Source: a virus. From it: a DNA stretch of 25,852 nucleotides. Both the position numbers and the translations under genes were made by a program. The notes under the pieces were generated by a model. It was given only the letters and a program-made list of their open reading frames with translations, was not told where the DNA came from and did no database searches. The stretch is from IMG/VR virus record IMGVR_UViG_3300030118_005287, positions 14,774 to 40,625 of that record. One strand, written 5' to 3'. Shown one piece after another: positions 16,065 to 25,166 of the stretch; positions within the stretch are counted from its first letter, which is position 1, and the number at the start of each line of letters is the position of its first letter.

Positions 16065-17660
16065 ATGGCTGCAATTGTAACAGATCAATTTAGAATTCTA
16101 AATGCTAACAACTTTATAGAAACTGTAGAGAATTCTGCGAATTCTTATTATATCTTTTTAGGTTTAACAGATCCAGGAAGTGGTAAGTATGGAAGAAAAG
16201 CAGATGAAAATACATGGAACACTGACACTCCTGTCCCAGAGGATAGTATTAATGATGTAAATCACATTTCAGATACTATGATCTTTGGTAAAAGAGTCAC
16301 AAGTGATAATATTCGAAGATTAGTTAAAAGAAGGGATTGGGCTGCTGGCACTAGGTATAACATGTATCGTCATGATTATAACTCAGAGAATCCAGCACCA
16401 ATATCAGATGCTCAAAGATTATATGATGCTGATTATTTTGTAATGAATAAAGACTTTAATGTTTATATTTGTATTGATAATGGTTCTTCAGGAATTAATA
16501 CTACTGGAAACGCTTCTCAAGATGAACCAACATTCACTGGATTAGAACCATCTAGAGCTGGTGAAAGTGGAGATGGATATATCTGGAAATTTCTTTTTAG
16601 TGTTTCTCCAAGTGATATTATAAAATTTGACTCAACAGATTTTATTTCTGTTCCTAGTAATTGGTCCACATCAGACAATGCTCAAATTAAAGCAGTTAGA
16701 GAGAATGGCGATTCTACGATTAATGGTAACCAAATTAAAAAAGTATATATTGACAATCAAGGAAATGGATATAAGGATGGTTTAGGACAAGAGGTGAGCA
16801 TTTTAGGTGATGGAACAGGAGCTAGGGTTGTTTTAGATATTGTTGGTAGTAAAATTACAGATGCTGTAGTTTCTTCTGGTGGTAAAGGATATACTTTTGG
16901 AATAGTTGATTTGGGAACATTAAATGGTAGTGTAAATCCTGCTGCAACTGGTGTATTTTCAAAATTAATTCCAATCATACCTCCAGCAAAAGGTCATGGA
17001 TCAGATATATACAAAGAGTTAGGAACTGATAAGGTTTTACTTTATGCGAGATTTGATGACAAAGATAAAGATTTTCCTATCGACACTAAATTTGCTCAAG
17101 TGGGAATTATTAAAAATCCAACATCAATTGGGTCAACTAATGTATACACTGGAAGTTCATTTTCATCTTTAGGAGCAATTAAATTTGTTGATAGTACAAC
17201 ACTTGCTCCAGTAGTAGGTGAGGTTATAAATCAAAAACTTCCTAACGGAAACACTGCATTTGGAATTGTTGCATCATATGATGATGATACAAAAGTTTTG
17301 AAATTCTATCAAGATCGTTCTTTGTATTTTAATCCAACAACAAATGATCAAACAGATCGTGTTGGTGTTTCAACTGCATCAATAGTTTTTGATTTTGATA
17401 ATGATACAACAGGTGGTGCTGTTCCAGCAAACGTAGAGTCTGTAAGTGGATTTACTGGTCAAATTCAAACAACATTTAGTGGAATTACCACAAATCCAAC
17501 TGGAACAAAATTAATTAGTCTAGGGACTGAATTTACTGATGGTCTTTCTGAACCAGAGATAAATAAAGGGTCTGGCGAAATAATTTACTTAGATAATAGG
17601 TCGTTGATATCTCGAAATGCTCGACAAAAAGAAGACGTTAAAATCATCTTGGAATTTTAA
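16065..17660 (+). CDS. 8: Baseplate wedge subunit gp8
   Basis: The 531-aa product opens 'MAAIVTDQFRILNANNFIET', then 'SYYIFLGLTDP', 'YNMYRHDYNSENPAP' and 'NVYICIDNGSSG...QDEPTFTGLEPSRAGESGDGYIWKF', which is the gp8 pattern of T4-like marine phages. The end, 'SGEIIYLDNRSLISR' with 'KIILEF', is also typical. T4 gp8 is 334 aa and binds gp7 and gp10 in the wedge. The extra length here includes two GxGY beta motifs (DNQGNGYKDG near 228 and SSGGKGYTFG near 269) of the type found in the giant upstream protein. It follows its own late promoter and lies 3 nt before the DUF4815 gene. Identity secure; the role of the insertion is unknown. Confidence 0.93.
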   Translation: MAAIVTDQFRILNANNFIETVENSANSYYIFLGLTDPGSGKYGRKADENTWNTDTPVPEDSINDVNHISDTMIFGKRVTSDNIRRLVKRRDWAAGTRYNMYRHDYNSENPAPISDAQRLYDADYFVMNKDFNVYICIDNGSSGINTTGNASQDEPTFTGLEPSRAGESGDGYIWKFLFSVSPSDIIKFDSTDFISVPSNWSTSDNAQIKAVRENGDSTINGNQIKKVYIDNQGNGYKDGLGQEVSILGDGTGARVVLDIVGSKITDAVVSSGGKGYTFGIVDLGTLNGSVNPAATGVFSKLIPIIPPAKGHGSDIYKELGTDKVLLYARFDDKDKDFPIDTKFAQVGIIKNPTSIGSTNVYTGSSFSSLGAIKFVDSTTLAPVVGEVINQKLPNGNTAFGIVASYDDDTKVLKFYQDRSLYFNPTTNDQTDRVGVSTASIVFDFDNDTTGGAVPANVESVSGFTGQIQTTFSGITTNPTGTKLISLGTEFTDGLSEPEINKGSGEIIYLDNRSLISRNARQKEDVKIILEF

Positions 17661-17663
17661 AAA

Positions 17664-20600
17664 ATGCCACAGAAAACCAATTTAAATATAAGTCCTTATT
17701 ATGATGACTTCAGTAAGGATAAACAATTTTATAAAGTCTTATTCAGACCAGGATATCCAGTTCAAGCTAGAGAATTAACGACTTTACAATCTACTTTACA
17801 GAATCAAGTAGAATCTTTTGGTAATCATATGTTTAAAGAGGGATCAATGGTGATTCCTGGAAACATAGCTTTTGATAATCAATATTATTCAATTAAATTA
17901 CTATCAGATCATTTAGGACTCCCGATAACATTATATCTTGATAATTTAAAAGGAAAAAGATTAAAAGGTCAAAATTCTGGAGTTGTTGTATTCGTTGAAG
18001 ATTGTAGAGTGCCTTCAGATTCAAGTGATATTACTGATATAACTCTTTTTATCAAATATGTAACATCTGGAACTAATAATGAAGCTGGTTCTCTTGAGGA
18101 TGGAGAAAATCTTTTAACAGAGGAATCTTTTGTATATGGAAATACTCCAGTAAATGTTGGAGATAGTGTTGCAACACTTATTCCTTTAGACTCATCATAT
18201 GTTGGGAGTGCTGTTGGTATATCAAGTGGGGTATATTTTATTCGTGGTTCTTTTGTAGATGTATCAAGTGATAAAATTATTTTAGATCCATATTCAAATA
18301 CACCATCATATAGAGTTGGTTTAACAATTCAGGAGGAAATAATTGGTGCCAAAGATGATGAATCTTTGTTTGATAACGCAAGAGGTTTTTCTAACTTTGC
18401 AGCACCAGGTGCTGATAGATTAAAAATATCCACAGTTTTGAGTAAGAAAAATTTAGATGACTATAATGATAAAAGTTTTGTTGAAATTATAAAATTAGAT
18501 TTAGGAGAAGTTAAAAAAATTAAAACTCCGACTGAATATAATATAATTAAAGATTATTTCGCAAAAAGAACTTTTGAAGAATCTGGTAATTATTCAATTA
18601 ATAATTTTAAAGTTGAAGTATCAAATTCATTAAATGATGGTGTTTCTGAAGAGGGTGTATTTTTATCAACACAAGTAACAGATGATGGTAATACACCATC
18701 AGATGATTTAATGTGTGTTAAAACTTCTGCAGGAAAAGCTTATGTTAAGGGGTATGATATTAGTAAATCAGGAACAACAGTTCTTGATGTAGAAAAACCA
18801 AGAGATAAGCAAACAAATAATGGATCTCTAATTCCCTTTGAAATGGGAACTCGTTTAAAAATTAATAATGTTTTTGGAGCACCAAAAATTTCAATCAATG
18901 AACAGTCTATAGTAAAGTTACATAGACACAGAAGAAATGTTGGAGCTGGAATTACAAATGCTGGTTCTGGAGAGTTAATAGGAGAGGCAAGAGTATATGC
19001 GTTTAACTTAGCAGATCAACCATATTTAAATAATGCCTCATCATGGGATTTATATCTTTATGATGTCCAAACATATACTAAATTAACATTAAATACCTCT
19101 ATAAGTTCAAATATATTACCAAATACTTCTTTTATAAAAGGATTAAACAGTGGTGCTACTGGATTTGTAACGACTCATGATTCAACAGCTGTAGTTGTTC
19201 TTACTCAGACTTCAGGAACTTTCTTAAAAGGTGAGCAAATAAGTATTAATGGAAATACATTACATTCTAGATCTATTAAAGAAATTGAAGTTTTTGGTGT
19301 AAAAGATATTAAATCAGTATATCAAGATAGTTCAAGTTTTGCTGGATTTACAGCAGATTTTATTGGTGATGTTGTTTTACAAAGAGAAACATTACCTGGA
19401 TTTAACTTAACAGATGTATTTCAATTTTCAGCACCAGTACCAGCAACATCTTTAACAACTGTTACATGTCCTGGTAAAAAATTTACAGGAATAGCAACGG
19501 GTAGTATTATTGGATATACTCAAACTGGTAGCTCTTTCACCGACGAATCTCTCAATAGAGTTGTAGAGATAGCTTCTGACGGTGATAGTATGACAATTAC
19601 TGGTATTAGCACCGTATCTGGAATATGTACTGGTGGATTACCTACCAGTGCATTAGAGACAACTTTATCACTGAAAGTTCCAACAATTAGTGATTCTGAA
19701 AAATCTGGATTGTTCGCTCCATTACCAGACACAAATATTTCAGATGTTAATTTATCTGGTTCAAATTTATTAGTATCAAAACAACTTACAGGTGAATCTA
19801 CTGATGGTAGTGGCGATATGACTTTTTCATTATCCGATGCTACAGGTATAAGCACAGGATTTTATGAAACATATGATCCAGCAAGATACTCTGTTCATAA
19901 AAGTAATGGAATTATTGAAACTTTATCATCAGATCAGTTTTCAATTACAAGTAATGTTGTAACATTGAAAGGAATGGAAGCAAGTTTAACTAATGCTGTC
20001 GTTTCGTCAACTATTAAAAAAATAGGGATTAAAAATAAACAAAAAGAGTTTGTTAGAAGTAATAAAGTAACCGTAAATAAAGTCGTTGGATCGGCAGCAA
20101 CAACAATATCTGGATTATCTACAAGTGCTTTCTATGGTCTTAGGATTGAAGATGAAGAAATATCTTTAAATGTTCCAGATGTAGTGGAAGTTATAGCAGT
20201 ATATGAATCCTTAGATACATCTGCACCAATTTTAGATAAATTAACTTTTGTTTCTGGTTTAAGTCTTAACACTACGACAATTTTAGGTGAAAGGATAAGG
20301 GGAGCAGAAAGTGGAGCAGTTGCACAGTTAGTGACACAATCTTCAGCAACTGAAATTGAAATTGTATATCTAACACAAAATAAATTTCAAATTGGGGAAT
20401 CAGTTACCTTTGAAGAATCAAATATTGTGACAAATCTTCAAGATATAACTACAGGAAGTTTCTTGAATATATCAAATAAGTATGAATTAGATAAAGGACA
20501 AAAACTTCAATATTATGATTATTCTAAAATTGTTAGAAAAACTGGATTACCCGCACCAGCAAGACAACTATTAATTATACACAATTCTTATCAAGTTCCA

Positions 20601-23600
20601 GCAAATGATGATGGGGATGTTTATACAGTAGACTCTTATCCACAGGAAAGATTTACGAAAGATATTCCAATTTTACCAAATGGTAAAAGATCTTCTGATG
20701 TTCTTGATTTTAGACCTAGAGTTGCTACTTTTGATGCATCTTCTGCGACAAAATCTCCATTTGGATATGAAAGTAGAAACTTTGAATCTACTCAAAACCC
20801 ACCATTAGTTGTTTCTCCAAATGAAAGTTCATTCGTAGGATACAAATTCTATCTTCCTCGAATTGATAAATTAGTTCTTACAAGTAGAGGTGATTTCTCT
20901 TTAATTAAAGGAATATCTTCTATTGATCCTAAAGAACCAACTGGATCAGATGACTCAATGACAATAGGAACTATAAAATTACCAGCATACCTTTATGATC
21001 CTAAAGATGCTGTGGTGACAACAGTAGATAATAGAAGATATACGATGAGAGATATTGGAAAAATTGAAGATCGTGTAGAAAATTTAGAAACTTTAACTTC
21101 CTTAAGTATTTTAGAGTTAAGTACAAAAACTTTACAGGTTCAAGATTCTAATGGATTTGATAGATTTAAAACTGGATTTTTTGTAGATGATTTTGCTGAT
21201 AATACATTTTTAGATATTTCTGATCCAGATTGTAAGGTTGATGTAGATAGAAATTTACAAGAATTAAACACACCAATTAACTTATATACACTTAAACCAG
21301 AATTAGGGTTAGAACCATCAATTAATACTGATACCGCAGATTTTGCTTCAAATTTAACATTATTAGATTCAAATCTTAAAAAAACTGGTGATTTAATTAC
21401 TCTTGATTATGAAGAAGTTGAATTATTAAATCAACCATTAGCATCTAGAGTAGAAAATGTTAACCCATTTAATATAGTTGTATTTTCAGGTAGAATTACA
21501 TTAAATCCACAATCTGATAACTGGGTAAGAAATATTGTTATTCAAGGAGAAGAAAGAACCGTTTTAGGTGATGCAGAGGGGACAATTGTTAATGAAGTTA
21601 AGATAAGTAGTGTACCAGATACTCATATTCGTTCTCGAAATGTTGCTTTTGACGCACATGGTTTAAAACCATTTACTAGATTTTATTCATTCTTTGATAG
21701 TACAGGTGGAATTGATATTATTCCAAAACTATTAGAAATTAATATGACAAGTGGTGTATTTACTAAAGGAGAAACAGTTGATGTTTTTGCTGGAAGTTTA
21801 CAGTTAGCATCTTTTAGAATTTGTCAACCAAATCATAAATCTGGAGATACAAACACACCAACTACAATATACACTGCTAACCCATATGATAGAGATGTAA
21901 CAATACAAACAGCATATTCTGCTTCTTCAACTATTTTAAATATTGATATTGATTCTTTAGCAGAAGAAGCACAAGGAAGATTTTCTGGATTTGTGAGAAC
22001 TGGTAATGATGTTGTTATTGTTGGAAAAACAAGTAACGCTCAAGCATCTGTATCCTCTGGAAGTGGAATAAGATTAGTTTCTGATGTATTTGGAGATGTT
22101 AAAGGATCATTCTTCTTTAGAAATCCATTAGAAGATCCAGTTCCTCCTTTAAGATTTACAAATGGAAGTAAAACATTTAGACTTACTTCAAGTTCAAATA
22201 ATTCAATATCTGGATTAGGTGAAGTGTCAATTACCTCTGCCGAAGCTGTATATACGACCAGTGGAGTAGTTGACACATTTGAGCAATCAACAACTGTTGT
22301 TCGCACACCACCACCCCCTCCAATACCAGTAATAATTAATAATACTTTTGTTACACAAGAAATAACTGAAATTACAAATGTAACTAATAATATTACAAAT
22401 ATAACCAATAATATTACAAATGTAACTCATGTAGAAAATGACGACCCATTAGCACAAACTTTTATAATTGATGAAACTGGTGCTTTCCTTACATCGATGG
22501 ATTTATATTTTAAGAAAAAAGATCCTCAAGAAAAATTAGATATTCAGATTAGAACAACTGAATTGGGAACACCAACAAGCCTCTTAGTTCAAGATTATGC
22601 TGAGATAACTTTAGAACCATCACAAATTAAAGTTTCTGATGATGCTTCAATACCAACTAGAGTAAATTTCCCATCTCCAATTTATTTACAGGAAGGGGAA
22701 ACATTCGCTGTAGTTCTTCTAGCTCCAACAACAAATAATTATGAAGCTTGGATATCTAGAATGGGAGAAATTAACATTTCTGCTAACGCTTTACCAGATA
22801 CTGAAAACGTTGTAATTTCAAAACAGTATCTTGGAGGAAGTTTATTTAAATCTCAAAACGGTAGTATTTGGACAGCAAATCAATTTGAAGATTTAAAATT
22901 TACTTTATATAAAGCTAAATTTGTAGAATCTGGAACATTAACTTTATTCAATCCAAAATTAGGTACAAACAGCAATCTTTTACCAAGATTACTTCCAAAT
23001 TCAATTAAGACACTACCAAGAAAATTAAAAGTTGGTATTACAACTATCACAGATAATCCTATAAAATCTAATTTCACTCCTGGTGTCAAAGTCAGTGATT
23101 CAGCAACTGCTGGTGCTGTCAATGGTATTATAGAGCAAATTGGTGGACCAATTACTGTTAGTGCTAGTGGTATTACACTAACCTCATCAGGAACAGGATA
23201 TGCGAATGGAACTTATCTTGTTGACTTATTCCCAATTACAGGAAATGGTAGTAGAGCTAGATGTCAAATAACAGTTAGTGCTGCTGGAGCTGTCACTGCT
23301 GCGACAATGAATGTTTCTAATACAATCGCTGGAGAAGGATATGTAGAGGGTGATTTGCTAGGAATTACCACAAGCAGCACAAGTAGCGGGAAGGGATCTG
23401 AAGCAACTATTACAGTAAATTCTGTTAGTGGACTCGATACTCTTTATCTAACAAATTCTCAAGGAAGACAATTTACAGATGGAGAAGATCTTCATTTTTA
23501 TATTGGAGAAACTGCAGTTGGATTAGCTAATACTGATATTAGAGGAGACTCTACAGTTATAAGTGAATTATTCTCAGGTAATGTAATTGAAATTGAGCAT

Positions 23601-24941
23601 TACAATCATGGTATGGGGGCAGATAATAATATTGTACAATTAGATAATATTGAACCCGATACCGTACCAATAAAATTAACTAGTGATATTAGTTCAACAT
23701 CAGTCACTACAATATCAGTAGCAAATACCTCTCCATTTACAACTTATGAGGGGATAACAACATCTATTGGATATGTTAAGATTAATAATGAAATTATTAA
23801 ATATGATGGTATTGGATCTGGAACATTAGCAATTGATACTAGAGGAGTAACTTCAACAAGTAGAACTCATAGTAAAGGTGATATTGTTCAAAAATATGAA
23901 TTAAATGGCATATCTTTAGTTGGTATCAATACAACACATCAAATGGCAACTCAGTCATCTGTGGTTAACAATGCCAAAGATATTAATAGATACTATATTG
24001 AAGTTTTAAGAAAAGGTAGGATAGGATTGGATTCTGATCGAGATGAGACTGGATCTCCAAACAATGACGATAATTTATTATGTTTCACAGATCAAAAATC
24101 AGTTGGTGGTAATCGTATTTTTGCCTCACAAAATATTCAATATAATTCAATATTACCAAGATTTAATTTCATAACACCTGGTAATAATACCTCATTAACA
24201 AGTAGAATTAGAACAGTATCTGGAACAAGTGCGAGTGGATCTGAAACATCATTTATTGATCAAGGATACGAACCAATTGAATTAAATCAAATTAATAAAT
24301 TATCATCTACTAGAATGGTATGTTCTGAAGTTAATGAAAATGAACATTTAACATCTTTACCTAAAAATAGATCATTTACAACACAATTAGACTTTAAGTC
24401 ATCTGATTTTAATTTATCACCAATTGTTGATACTCAGAATGCTGTGATGATATACATTAGGAATATGTTAAATTCTCCTATAAATGATTATAGTATTGAT
24501 TCATCTTCTAATGAAGTAAGTGGTGATCCACATGCTGCTGTGTATATTTCAAATCGAGTTGATCTTCAACAACCAGCAACTTCACTAAAAGTTATCGTAA
24601 GTGCCTTTAGACACTCAAGTGCTGATTTTAGAGTTCTTTATCAATTATTCAAAACAGATTCAAAAGAAGTTGAACCAAAATATGAATTATTTCCTGGATT
24701 TGAAAACTTAATAGATTCTGATGGTGATGGTTTTGGTGATACTGTAATTGATCCAGTTAAAAATAATGGAAAACCAGATGCGATAGTTCCAGCAAGCACA
24801 GATGATGAATTTTTAGATTATCAATTTAGTATTGATAATTTAAATAAATTTAATGGATTTAAAATTAAAATTGTGATTAGTGGAAAAGACGAAGCACACG
24901 CACCTAAATTCCAAGATATAAGAGCAATCGCACTCGCATAA
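17664..24941 (+). CDS. DUF4815-containing giant virion protein at the gp9/gp10 position (2,425 aa)
   Basis: The N-terminus has 'YYDDFSKDKQFYKVLFRPGY', 'VQARELTTLQSTLQNQVESF' and 'KEGSMVIPGN', the DUF4815 signature. The family pattern continues through 'PILPNGKRSSDVLDFRPRV' (about 1000) and 'YTMRDIGKIEDRVENLETLT' (about 1120). Next come a Pro run (1549-1554), Ile/Thr/Asn heptads (about 1570-1592) and a beta module from 'DPLAQTFIID' (1594). A GxGY repeat lies near 1840 and an 'INNEIIKYDGIG...RG...H' module near 2040-2070. The C-terminus (2292-2425) has a DSDGDGFGD loop at 2351-2359. Position after gp8 suggests the counterpart of T4 gp9/gp10, at the wedge edge where fibres attach; this is inference. 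It starts 3 nt after gp8 with only a weak ribosome site (GGAA). Its stop overlaps the next start. Confidence 0.88.
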   Translation: MPQKTNLNISPYYDDFSKDKQFYKVLFRPGYPVQARELTTLQSTLQNQVESFGNHMFKEGSMVIPGNIAFDNQYYSIKLLSDHLGLPITLYLDNLKGKRLKGQNSGVVVFVEDCRVPSDSSDITDITLFIKYVTSGTNNEAGSLEDGENLLTEESFVYGNTPVNVGDSVATLIPLDSSYVGSAVGISSGVYFIRGSFVDVSSDKIILDPYSNTPSYRVGLTIQEEIIGAKDDESLFDNARGFSNFAAPGADRLKISTVLSKKNLDDYNDKSFVEIIKLDLGEVKKIKTPTEYNIIKDYFAKRTFEESGNYSINNFKVEVSNSLNDGVSEEGVFLSTQVTDDGNTPSDDLMCVKTSAGKAYVKGYDISKSGTTVLDVEKPRDKQTNNGSLIPFEMGTRLKINNVFGAPKISINEQSIVKLHRHRRNVGAGITNAGSGELIGEARVYAFNLADQPYLNNASSWDLYLYDVQTYTKLTLNTSISSNILPNTSFIKGLNSGATGFVTTHDSTAVVVLTQTSGTFLKGEQISINGNTLHSRSIKEIEVFGVKDIKSVYQDSSSFAGFTADFIGDVVLQRETLPGFNLTDVFQFSAPVPATSLTTVTCPGKKFTGIATGSIIGYTQTGSSFTDESLNRVVEIASDGDSMTITGISTVSGICTGGLPTSALETTLSLKVPTISDSEKSGLFAPLPDTNISDVNLSGSNLLVSKQLTGESTDGSGDMTFSLSDATGISTGFYETYDPARYSVHKSNGIIETLSSDQFSITSNVVTLKGMEASLTNAVVSSTIKKIGIKNKQKEFVRSNKVTVNKVVGSAATTISGLSTSAFYGLRIEDEEISLNVPDVVEVIAVYESLDTSAPILDKLTFVSGLSLNTTTILGERIRGAESGAVAQLVTQSSATEIEIVYLTQNKFQIGESVTFEESNIVTNLQDITTGSFLNISNKYELDKGQKLQYYDYSKIVRKTGLPAPARQLLIIHNSYQVPANDDGDVYTVDSYPQERFTKDIPILPNGKRSSDVLDFRPRVATFDASSATKSPFGYESRNFESTQNPPLVVSPNESSFVGYKFYLPRIDKLVLTSRGDFSLIKGISSIDPKEPTGSDDSMTIGTIKLPAYLYDPKDAVVTTVDNRRYTMRDIGKIEDRVENLETLTSLSILELSTKTLQVQDSNGFDRFKTGFFVDDFADNTFLDISDPDCKVDVDRNLQELNTPINLYTLKPELGLEPSINTDTADFASNLTLLDSNLKKTGDLITLDYEEVELLNQPLASRVENVNPFNIVVFSGRITLNPQSDNWVRNIVIQGEERTVLGDAEGTIVNEVKISSVPDTHIRSRNVAFDAHGLKPFTRFYSFFDSTGGIDIIPKLLEINMTSGVFTKGETVDVFAGSLQLASFRICQPNHKSGDTNTPTTIYTANPYDRDVTIQTAYSASSTILNIDIDSLAEEAQGRFSGFVRTGNDVVIVGKTSNAQASVSSGSGIRLVSDVFGDVKGSFFFRNPLEDPVPPLRFTNGSKTFRLTSSSNNSISGLGEVSITSAEAVYTTSGVVDTFEQSTTVVRTPPPPPIPVIINNTFVTQEITEITNVTNNITNITNNITNVTHVENDDPLAQTFIIDETGAFLTSMDLYFKKKDPQEKLDIQIRTTELGTPTSLLVQDYAEITLEPSQIKVSDDASIPTRVNFPSPIYLQEGETFAVVLLAPTTNNYEAWISRMGEINISANALPDTENVVISKQYLGGSLFKSQNGSIWTANQFEDLKFTLYKAKFVESGTLTLFNPKLGTNSNLLPRLLPNSIKTLPRKLKVGITTITDNPIKSNFTPGVKVSDSATAGAVNGIIEQIGGPITVSASGITLTSSGTGYANGTYLVDLFPITGNGSRARCQITVSAAGAVTAATMNVSNTIAGEGYVEGDLLGITTSSTSSGKGSEATITVNSVSGLDTLYLTNSQGRQFTDGEDLHFYIGETAVGLANTDIRGDSTVISELFSGNVIEIEHYNHGMGADNNIVQLDNIEPDTVPIKLTSDISSTSVTTISVANTSPFTTYEGITTSIGYVKINNEIIKYDGIGSGTLAIDTRGVTSTSRTHSKGDIVQKYELNGISLVGINTTHQMATQSSVVNNAKDINRYYIEVLRKGRIGLDSDRDETGSPNNDDNLLCFTDQKSVGGNRIFASQNIQYNSILPRFNFITPGNNTSLTSRIRTVSGTSASGSETSFIDQGYEPIELNQINKLSSTRMVCSEVNENEHLTSLPKNRSFTTQLDFKSSDFNLSPIVDTQNAVMIYIRNMLNSPINDYSIDSSSNEVSGDPHAAVYISNRVDLQQPATSLKVIVSAFRHSSADFRVLYQLFKTDSKEVEPKYELFPGFENLIDSDGDGFGDTVIDPVKNNGKPDAIVPASTDDEFLDYQFSIDNLNKFNGFKIKIVISGKDEAHAPKFQDIRAIALA
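22371..22433 (+). repeat. Three 21-nt tandem repeats encoding Ile/Thr/Asn heptads
   Basis: Three degenerate 21-nt units (22371-22391, 22392-22412, 22413-22433), each starting ATTACAAAT, encode ITNVTNN, ITNITNN and ITNVTHV. Ile/Val fall at 3-4 spacing over several turns, as in a coiled coil with beta-branched core residues, which favours trimers. The segment follows a Pro run and precedes the DPLAQTF beta module, so it looks like a trimeric neck in the DUF4815 protein. Confidence 0.75.
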
Positions 24942-25132
24942 TGTTAAAAGTTAAAGGTCATTCAAATTTATATCGAGATGAAAATACTGGAGCAATTTTA
25001 AATTGTGACCAGAATGGTTATTCAAATTATATTAAATCTAGAGAGAGAATGAATGCTCAAAAAAATGAAATTGATAATATTAAAGCAGAATTAGAGGAAA
25101 TAAAATCTCTTTTAAAGCAAATAATCAATTAA
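24941..25132 (+). CDS. Small coiled-coil protein, 63 aa
   Basis: The ATG shares a base with the preceding stop (TAATG), so translation is coupled to the DUF4815 gene. The N-terminal half reads 'LKVKGHSNLYRDENTGAILN', a short beta-like head, and the C-terminal half (EIDNIKAELEEIKSLLKQII) keeps Ile/Leu at 3-4 spacing over three heptads, a clear coiled coil. From memory, a small protein with the same 'GH..LYRD..TGAI.N' head and coiled tail is common at this place in T4-like marine phages, where it is unnamed. A role as a small oligomeric connector or assembly factor for the large neighbour is plausible but unproven. Confidence 0.8.
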   Translation: MLKVKGHSNLYRDENTGAILNCDQNGYSNYIKSRERMNAQKNEIDNIKAELEEIKSLLKQIIN

Positions 25133-25133
25133 T

Positions 25134-25141
25134 TATAAATA
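25134..25141 (+). promoter_or_regulatory. T4-type late promoter TATAAATA before the fibre-proximal genes
   Basis: An exact TATAAATA followed by TAGACAG begins 2 nt after the stop of the 63-aa gene and ends 25 nt before the next ATG. It shares the TATAAATAWAGA context with the other two copies. Confidence 0.8.
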
Positions 25142-25166
25142 TAGACAGATCATGAATTTTTAATAA

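Noticed and set aside
19520-19855. Minus-strand 111-codon open frame inside the DUF4815 gene
   Set aside because: Antisense shadow of a Ser/Thr/Asp-rich region, which yields Val/Ser-rich complements; no ribosome site or family likeness.
22040-22408. Minus-strand 122-codon open frame
   Set aside because: Antisense to the Pro and Ile/Thr/Asn repeat region; its hydrophobic Val/Ile runs are complements of the AAT/ACA codons and do not indicate a membrane protein.
22371-22433. 21-nt repeats as a regulatory iteron or CRISPR-like array
   Set aside because: The units are contiguous, degenerate and in frame with a coiled-coil coding pattern; there are no spacers.
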